Positions 5,153 to 9,590 of a stretch of DNA of 9,590 nucleotides are shown in pieces. Numbering within the stretch: the first letter of the stretch is position 1; each line of letters opens with the position of its first letter. This DNA is from DATJFH01 sp035495815 (lineage in GTDB: Bacteria; Acidobacteriota; Terriglobia; Bryobacterales; Bryobacteraceae). The notes beneath the pieces were generated by a model, which saw only the letters and a program-made list of their open reading frames with translations, was not told where the DNA came from and made no database searches. The position numbers and the translations under genes were made by a program. The stretch lies in NCBI GenBank assembly GCA_035495815.1, contig DATJFH010000038.1:1-9590 (forward strand), given 5' to 3'.

Positions 5153-7414
5153 CTACCTCAAATTCACCGACTGCGACGAGGAGACTCCCTGCCGGTTGGT
5201 CAGCGTCACCGAGACCGACTGAATCGTGTCGCTCACGTTGGTCACATTGGTCACGTCACCGGAGAAGTTGAACGGCAGCGTCACCGTAAACTGGCTGCCG
5301 AAGGCCTGCGACGCGGCGCTCTGGTACCAGGCGGTGAAACTGGCGTCGACCGGCAGCGTCAGTTTGGTGGTGCTGACGGTTTCACCCGAGACCGGCGTGA
5401 ACTGCACGTCGATCTGCGTGATGGAGCGGCTGGTGGCATATCCGGTGATGAGCAGGGTGAGGCTACTGGCCGTGTGCGCCGACACCTGTACGCTCAACAG
5501 GCGCGGCGCCGATTGCGGAATGGTCAGGTTCTGCGAGGGCGGTGTGGCCGGCGTCAGGTTGATTCCGCCGTCGGTCACGAAAGACGGTGTCAGTGTGATC
5601 GTGCCCGCTACCGTGCCGGTCTGCAAGCTCATGGTGGTCGAGTTGTTCGGGAAGACCGCCTGCGTGGTTCCCGCGGGAATGCTGAAATTCACCGTCCGCC
5701 CGCCGGAGGCGAACTGCACCGCCGGATCGTTGCTGAAGACGTCGGAGGTGAATGTGAGGGTGAGCACGCCGGTCAGATTCAGCGGATACGGTGAAGCCAG
5801 CGTGAGCCCGGTCGCCACCTGCTGGAGTGGCGCTTGCGCTCCGCTGACGCCGGTGAAACGATAATCCGCCATTGCCGCCGGCGGATTGCCCACGCCCGAC
5901 ACCGGGAAAGTCTGGCCGTCGATCCGCAGCACCCCGTTCACGTTTCCGATCGACTGCGGCGTGAACGTGACCGCGAAGGCGACGGTTTCCCCCGGTCCGA
6001 TGCTGGACGGAAGCGCGGGCAGCCGGGAGACGGAGAAGATGCTCACCGAACTGGCGGAAACCGGCGGCGCGCCGGCGCCCTGGTTCTGGTTGACGCTGAT
6101 GCTGTTCACCGACCCGGGCGCGGTGCCGTTGTTGGTGATCTGGAACGTCAGCGTGGAAACCTGCCCCACGGCCGACGGCGTGAAGACCACGCTGCTGTTG
6201 TTCTGCACCGGTGTGGTTACGCCCCCGGCAACGTAGGCGTAAATCAAGGTCTGTCCCAGCCCGTTTCCAGTGACCGTGAAAATATCGGCCCCGATCCGGA
6301 GACGGCCGGAAACGCGTCCGGGCGCTGTGGGGTTGAAGTTGACCGTGAACGTGATCGAGCTGCCCGCGATAAGCGTCAGCGGGGCGAAGGGCAGTTCTGT
6401 AAGAGTGAATCCGGCGCCGTTCACGTCAATGCTGGCGATCCTGCCGTCGGCGTTCCCGGTATTTTGCACCTGCACGACCACGCTGGTTGGCGTGGCCAGC
6501 GGCGTGTCGGGCAGCGTGATGGTGTCACCGCCCAGAACGGCTGCGGCGCCTGAACTCTGGATGACGCTGTAAGTGAACACCGGTCCCTGGCTGCTCCCGA
6601 GCACGTTGAACGTCACCGTCCGGTCCACGAACTCGATCCGGACGGTTCCCCGGCTGGTCTCGATTACCAGCGGCGAGTACTTCACCGCGAACCGCAGGTC
6701 CTTTCCTCCCTCCACCGTAGCCAGCGCCGGAGGCAGGCTGCCCGCCGTGAAGGCGCCTCCGGCGACGGCGATCGAGTTGACCACGCCCGGCCCGGATCCT
6801 TTGTTCGTGATTACCACCGTGGCCGTCGGCGTGTCATTGACGTTGGTGACCGGGAACACGATCGTCTCGTTCGGATTCAGCGGGGTCGTGTTGCCGTTGG
6901 GCGGCGGCAGATAGGCGAACGTGAACTCCGGCGCCACGCCGGAGAAATTCAAGGTGAACGATCCGGTGGTCGGCTTCGGCGCCACACCGTTGGGCGGCGT
7001 CGGAAGCTGCTCGGAGTAGCTGATTTTGACCGCCCCCGTCACCCGCAGGCTGGTCGTGGGCCGGTAGCGGATGCTCAGCGTGAACGTCTGGTTGGGAGTG
7101 AACGTCTGATTGACTTCCGGGCCGACCACCTGAAAATCCGTGGAGCCTGAAATGTCCAGGGCCGTGATCGTTGCCGTTCCGACAAACGTGTTATTCGACG
7201 CCTGGAGGACGCCCAGGTGGGTCACGTTGACGGTCGCGTCGGCAGGGCGTCCGATCGCTTCGGCCTGAAACGCAATGACGGCGCCGTCCGCGGCGTTCGT
7301 CACCGTCGTCCCCTGCTGGACTCGCAAACTGAAAGGTATCGTCGGGGTCTGCGCGGCCGAGGTTGCGGCGAGCAGGAGCGCGGTGGAGAGTAAATTGAAG
7401 TGGGCTCTGGACAT
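5153..7414 (-). CDS. Exported protein with tandem ASH/choice-of-anchor-D-like Ig repeats
   Basis: A 753-residue protein with signal peptide at residues 1-21 (LLSTALLLAATSAAQ). Three tandem beta-sandwich repeats of about 110-120 residues span 163-274, 278-385 and 388-509, with a more diverged one at about 58-161. Each opens F/I-x-Y, then has N-x-G-x-x-x-G-x-V/I-x-S-I-x-V, a central 'LP', F-x-V-x-(F/Y)-x-P and a closing F-x-V-x-G. This is the ASPM/SPD-2/Hydin style of Ig domain. Residues 515-753 form a different beta-rich tail, including VNFSIPAGTTQAVFPNNSTT and, near the end, WYQSAASQAFGSQFT and a PFNFSGDV strand. Very few Lys/Cys residues and much Thr/Ser/Val/Asn fit a secreted structural or adhesive protein; no catalytic motif is seen. 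ATG start at 7414 with AGGA about 10 nt upstream, 6 bp after the preceding stop codon. I infer a surface scaffold or ligand-binding role. Confidence 0.85.
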   Translation of the reverse strand: MSRAHFNLLSTALLLAATSAAQTPTIPFSLRVQQGTTVTNAADGAVIAFQAEAIGRPADATVNVTHLGVLQASNNTFVGTATITALDISGSTDFQVVGPEVNQTFTPNQTFTLSIRYRPTTSLRVTGAVKISYSEQLPTPPNGVAPKPTTGSFTLNFSGVAPEFTFAYLPPPNGNTTPLNPNETIVFPVTNVNDTPTATVVITNKGSGPGVVNSIAVAGGAFTAGSLPPALATVEGGKDLRFAVKYSPLVIETSRGTVRIEFVDRTVTFNVLGSSQGPVFTYSVIQSSGAAAVLGGDTITLPDTPLATPTSVVVQVQNTGNADGRIASIDVNGAGFTLTELPFAPLTLIAGSSITFTVNFNPTAPGRVSGRLRIGADIFTVTGNGLGQTLIYAYVAGGVTTPVQNNSSVVFTPSAVGQVSTLTFQITNNGTAPGSVNSISVNQNQGAGAPPVSASSVSIFSVSRLPALPSSIGPGETVAFAVTFTPQSIGNVNGVLRIDGQTFPVSGVGNPPAAMADYRFTGVSGAQAPLQQVATGLTLASPYPLNLTGVLTLTFTSDVFSNDPAVQFASGGRTVNFSIPAGTTQAVFPNNSTTMSLQTGTVAGTITLTPSFVTDGGINLTPATPPSQNLTIPQSAPRLLSVQVSAHTASSLTLLITGYATSRSITQIDVQFTPVSGETVSTTKLTLPVDASFTAWYQSAASQAFGSQFTVTLPFNFSGDVTNVTNVSDTIQSVSVTLTNRQGVSSSQSVNLR
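5888..6928 (-). repeat. Three tandem ASH-like domain repeats within the 753-residue protein
   Basis: Protein-level repeats map to 6593-6928, 6260-6583 and 5888-6253 (first to third in translation order). Matching anchors are ITNKGSGPGVVNSIAV, VQNTGNADGRIASIDV and ITNNGTAPGSVNSISV. The closing strands are TFNVLG, IFTVTG and TFPVSG. The DNA itself is diverged, so this is an old duplication rather than a recent tandem repeat. Confidence 0.8.
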
Positions 7415-7420
7415 TTCGGG

Positions 7421-8368
7421 CTATTCCTCGCTCCGGGCCGGGATGAAGTAAACCGCAAGATCTTCCCCGCTGTCGATGATGTAGAGCGGCTCGCCGCCCG
7501 TGCCTTGATTCAGCAGCGCCAGCGCGCCGGATCCGATCGTATCCATGCGGGTGGGCTTGAATTCCAGGTCCAGATGCCGGACCTGCGAGCGTGTGGCGAT
7601 CTCCAGCGCGTCGACGCTCGAGGCGCCCGCATTGGCGATCACCAGGTTCCTGCCATTGCCCGAGAGCCGCAAGCCCGAGGGCGACGACACACCCGCCCGG
7701 CCGTCGGCGAACAGCATCGGCGTCGCTTCGCCCGCGTATTCCCGGACCAGCCAGATCTGGCTGCGGTCGCCGTCCGCGGCATACACATCCCTGCCGCTTA
7801 AAGCAAAGGCCGCCGGGTTCGCGGCGCGGGTCACCAGTTGCAGCCCGGACACGTCTCCTAAATAAATCCCGCCCGCGCCCACGATCAGGCGCCTGCCGTC
7901 GAACGCCAGCGCCGAGACCGCCGTTTCCGTCCCTGACAAATCGACCGCCGTTTCGACCGCGGGCGTCTGTCCGGCGTCCGGGCTGCGGAGGATCTGCGCC
8001 TGACGGGACGTCGATGCGTAGACCGCGGCGCTGAGCCCGTCCAGGTTCCAGGTAATCATGTCCACCGCTGGAAGCCCGCCTTCCACCGGAGTTTCCACCG
8101 CTTGGCCGCCCTCGAGTCCCTGCACGAAGAAGAGCTGGCCTCCGCGAACGGCCAGCGCCGATTTGCCCAGCGGCGAAATCGAGGCTGCGTCGAAATCACG
8201 CGCCACCGGCGCCCCGAGATAAGCGGCGCCCGGTACTCCTACGATCGGACGGATGGAATGCGTCGGACCGTGAAACACGAATCCCGGCGTCGGCCCGCCC
8301 ACCCGCGAATCTTCCGCCAGCGCCGCCAAAACGCAGACGCCAGCCAGTAAAGCTACCCTGGCGATCAT
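7421..8368 (-). CDS. Exported protein with six beta-propeller-like repeats
   Basis: A 315-residue protein. Residues 1-18 look like a signal peptide (ARVALLAGVCVLAALA, cleavage probably before ED). After a motif IRPIVGVPGAAYLGAP (39-54) come about six units of 35-50 residues, starting near 59, 101, 150, 185, 229 and 273. Each has a small-residue turn and a strand pair ending in a hydrophobic output strand. Examples are SPLGKSALAVRGGQLFFVQG, ITWNLDGLSAAVYAST, AFDGRRLIVGAGGIYLGDV and RLSGNGRNLVIANAGASSVD. This pattern fits a single WD40/NHL/YncE-like propeller; no catalytic residues are evident. The ATG at 8368 overlaps the stop of the preceding gene as ATGA, so the two are translationally coupled, and GGGAGG lies 6 nt upstream. 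It is second in a four-gene operon of exported proteins. A role in binding or presenting partners at the surface is inference. Confidence 0.8.
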   Translation of the reverse strand: MIARVALLAGVCVLAALAEDSRVGGPTPGFVFHGPTHSIRPIVGVPGAAYLGAPVARDFDAASISPLGKSALAVRGGQLFFVQGLEGGQAVETPVEGGLPAVDMITWNLDGLSAAVYASTSRQAQILRSPDAGQTPAVETAVDLSGTETAVSALAFDGRRLIVGAGGIYLGDVSGLQLVTRAANPAAFALSGRDVYAADGDRSQIWLVREYAGEATPMLFADGRAGVSSPSGLRLSGNGRNLVIANAGASSVDALEIATRSQVRHLDLEFKPTRMDTIGSGALALLNQGTGGEPLYIIDSGEDLAVYFIPARSEE

Positions 8369-8976
8369 CGGGGACCTCCCACCGTCACCGGCCCCGGGCT
8401 GATCGTGACCGGGATCGACACCGTCTCGGAGGAGTTCGAATCACCGCCCCGCGTGGCCGCGATGATTCCACCCGTCAGCGCCGCCACGCCCACGATGGCA
8501 ATGATGGTCCACAGCTTCTTGTTGCTCTTCGCGTGGTGTCCGCCGTTGCCGGTTCCGCGCGTGTTGGTCTGCGCGATGATGGCGTTGCTGGTCTTCGTCC
8601 CGGACGTCGCCGTCACCCGGATGTTGAACCGGCCTTCTTCATCATTGGGCGCGAATCCGTTGGCCTGGGCCCGTCCCTCGGGCCCCGTGCGCGCGGTCTG
8701 CGTGCGCATCCAGCCGTTGAATACACCTCCCGGACCGGCCGGAGGAAGCTGAAACACTACCTCCGCTCCGGGAACGGGCTTGTCGCCCTCGTCCCGGACT
8801 TCTACCACTGGCTGCGTGGCGCTGCGGGTCCGCACGTTGTTTTCCGCGCCTTCACCCTGAACCACCACAATTTTTAATCCGCTGCTCGACTGAACTAAAT
8901 CCGATTTGGGGCCGCTGACCTGTTGCGCTTGGCATGACAGGGCCAAAATAAGGGACAGACAGATGGGGATACGCAA
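8365..8976 (-). CDS. Exported Ig-like domain protein with C-terminal membrane segment (possible lipoprotein)
   Basis: A 203-residue protein, first gene of the operon. The N-terminus MRIPICLSLILALSCQAQ is a short signal sequence. ALSC (12-15) satisfies a lipobox, so C15 may be lipidated; ordinary cleavage after QA is the alternative. Residues about 35-140 resemble a bacterial Ig-like (Big_1/invasin-type or carboxypeptidase-regulatory) domain, with PVVEVRDEGDKPVPGAEVVF, a GGVFNG turn and the strands RFNIRVTATSG. A Gly/His/Lys linker follows, then a membrane helix LWTIIAIVGVAALTGGIIAA (155-174). The tail is 29 residues ending in PVTVGGPR. Translation begins at TTG (8976), with a perfect AGGAGG 5 nt upstream and no ATG or GTG at the right place. 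The stop overlaps the next start (ATGA). It may anchor the operon's products to the envelope; this is inference. Confidence 0.8.
   Translation of the reverse strand: MRIPICLSLILALSCQAQQVSGPKSDLVQSSSGLKIVVVQGEGAENNVRTRSATQPVVEVRDEGDKPVPGAEVVFQLPPAGPGGVFNGWMRTQTARTGPEGRAQANGFAPNDEEGRFNIRVTATSGTKTSNAIIAQTNTRGTGNGGHHAKSNKKLWTIIAIVGVAALTGGIIAATRGGDSNSSETVSIPVTISPGPVTVGGPR
8375..8380 (-). promoter_or_regulatory. Ribosome binding site for the propeller gene
   Basis: GGGAGG on the minus strand lies 6 nt before the ATG at 8368, inside the end of the preceding coding region. Together with the ATGA overlap this supports the chosen start and coupled translation of the two genes. Confidence 0.7.
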
Positions 8977-8981
8977 GACTT

Positions 8982-8987
8982 CCTCCT
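8982..8987 (-). promoter_or_regulatory. Consensus ribosome binding site deciding the TTG start of the first operon gene
   Basis: AGGAGG on the minus strand, 5 nt before the TTG at 8976. This full match to the Shine-Dalgarno consensus fixes a TTG start directly before a hydrophobic signal sequence. Confidence 0.8.
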
Positions 8988-9002
8988 GGATCAGAACCAG
9001 CT

Positions 9003-9030
9003 AGTATAGCAACGGAAGGTCCAAAAGCAA
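9003..9030 (-). promoter_or_regulatory. Candidate promoter of the four-gene operon
   Basis: On the minus strand TATACT (9003-9008) matches the -10 consensus at five of six positions. TTGCTT (9025-9030) is a weak -35 with a 16-bp spacer. A transcript starting near 8996 would give a leader of about 20 nt carrying the AGGAGG site. The region is shared with divergent rpiB. On the plus strand GATAAT at 9045-9050 is a possible -10 for rpiB, but without a convincing -35. Confidence 0.5.
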
Positions 9031-9075
9031 GAGCGCATTGATGGGATAATTGACTGCGGGTAGCGTCTTATTACT

Positions 9076-9519
9076 ATGAAAATCGCTGTAGCCGCCGACC
9101 ATGGAGGGTTTCCGTTGAAGGCGCGGATCCTACGCGATCTGATCGAAAGCGGGAACGAGGTGTTCGATCTTGGGACGAACTCGGCCGACCCTGTGGATTA
9201 CCCGGATTACGCCCGCGCCGTAGCCGAGGCGATCCTCGAGGGCCGCGTCGAACGCGCCATCCTGATCTGCGGCAGCGGCGCGGGAGCCTGCGTGGCGGCA
9301 AACAAGTTCCGGGGCATCCGCGCGGCCACCTGCCATGACGTCTTCTCCGCGCACCAGGCCGTGGAGGACGACGACTGCAATGTCATGTGCCTCGGCGCCA
9401 GGATCGTAGGACCGGAATTAGCGCTGGATTTAGTGCGGACTTACATCAAAGCAAACTTCTCCGGCCTCGAGAGACACAACCGCAGGTTGGAAAAGATTCG
9501 CCGGCTCGAACAGCAATAA
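9076..9519 (+). CDS. rpiB: Ribose-5-phosphate isomerase B (RpiB/LacAB family)
   Basis: A 147-residue protein, full length for the family (about 145-150). It interconverts ribose-5-phosphate and ribulose-5-phosphate in the non-oxidative pentose phosphate pathway, in the cytoplasm. Seen motifs: IAVAADHGGFPLK with D8 and H9, DLGTNS (31-36), VDYPDYA (40-46), ILICGSGAGACVAANK (62-77) with the expected catalytic cysteine C65, GIRAATCHD (80-88), NVMCLGARIVG (102-112), and a basic C-terminus (LERHNRRLEKI) that would contact phosphate. By hand alignment with E. coli RpiB as I recall it, the position of ring-opening His99 is D98 here, in HQAVEDDDCNV. The phosphate-loop reads GSGAGA rather than the common GTGIG. 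Both suggest a divergent subgroup, but the isomerase call is secure at family level. The ATG fits the family N-terminus; no clear Shine-Dalgarno precedes it. It is divergent from the secreted-protein operon. Confidence 0.93.
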   Translation: MKIAVAADHGGFPLKARILRDLIESGNEVFDLGTNSADPVDYPDYARAVAEAILEGRVERAILICGSGAGACVAANKFRGIRAATCHDVFSAHQAVEDDDCNVMCLGARIVGPELALDLVRTYIKANFSGLERHNRRLEKIRRLEQQ

Positions 9520-9542
9520 ACTTCCGCGGATCGCCGTCCAAC

Positions 9543-9590
9543 CTACTGCGGCATCGTCTTCGGATCCATCCACATCACCTCCCAGTGATG
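9543..9590 (-). CDS. C-terminal end of an unidentified protein (partial)
   Basis: The last 48 bases read on the minus strand as HHWEVMWMDPKTMPQ followed by TAG at 9543-9545, in frame from the window edge. The gene would converge on rpiB across 23 bp. The aromatic- and Met-rich end looks like real coding sequence, but 15 residues are too few to name a family. Confidence 0.4.
   Translation of the reverse strand, partial: HHWEVMWMDPKTMPQ

Noticed and set aside
5888..6928. CRISPR or recent DNA tandem repeats in the ASH-repeat gene
   Set aside because: The repeats are seen only at protein level; the bases are too diverged and the unit of over 300 bp is a protein domain.
8986..9000. CTGG/CCAG hairpin before the operon's ribosome binding site, as a possible riboswitch or thermosensor
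   Set aside because: The stem has only 4 bp with a 7-nt loop, and the leader is too short to hold a riboswitch.

Overview
The window is GC-rich and gene-dense, with no RNA genes, insertion sequences or CRISPR array that I can see. The gene content suggests an Acidobacteriota chromosome, probably of the Solibacter/Bryobacterales type. The clues are a secreted NxG-type Ig-repeat protein with an acidobacterial-looking tail, a small basic protein with duplicated K/R-rich motifs, and VCBS-type proteins. This taxonomic call is inference from protein style, with no marker gene behind it.

Layout from left to right. Position 1 opens inside the 3' end of an amidohydrolase gene of the D-aminoacylase type (+). 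It is followed by a small, very basic protein with a predicted coiled coil (+), preceded by an operator-like inverted repeat. Next is a YbhP-like endonuclease/exonuclease/phosphatase-fold hydrolase (+). Convergent to it is a SirB1-family protein (-). Its start codon lies only 7 bp from the start of a divergent FG-GAP/VCBS-repeat protein (+). The 3' end of the VCBS gene overlaps the 3' end of the next, convergent gene by 27 bp.

From 8976 down to 3261 runs a tight four-gene minus-strand operon, the most distinctive part of the window. In order of transcription it encodes: (A) a small protein with a signal or lipoprotein-like N-terminus, an Ig-like domain and a C-terminal membrane segment; (B) an exported protein built of about six beta-propeller-like repeats; (C) a 753-residue exported protein with three clear ASH-like (choice-of-anchor-D style) Ig repeats and a C-terminal beta-rich tail; (D) an exported esterase of the alpha/beta-hydrolase fold with a 350-residue non-catalytic C-terminal extension. 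A and B overlap by ATGA, B and C are 6 bp apart, and C and D are 14 bp apart. All four look exported, so the operon probably builds or decorates something at the cell surface, with the esterase as its only recognisable enzyme. The operon's substrate and role are unknown.

Divergent from the operon, across a 99-bp promoter region, lies rpiB (ribose-5-phosphate isomerase B, +). The last 48 bases hold the 3' end of an unidentified minus-strand gene.
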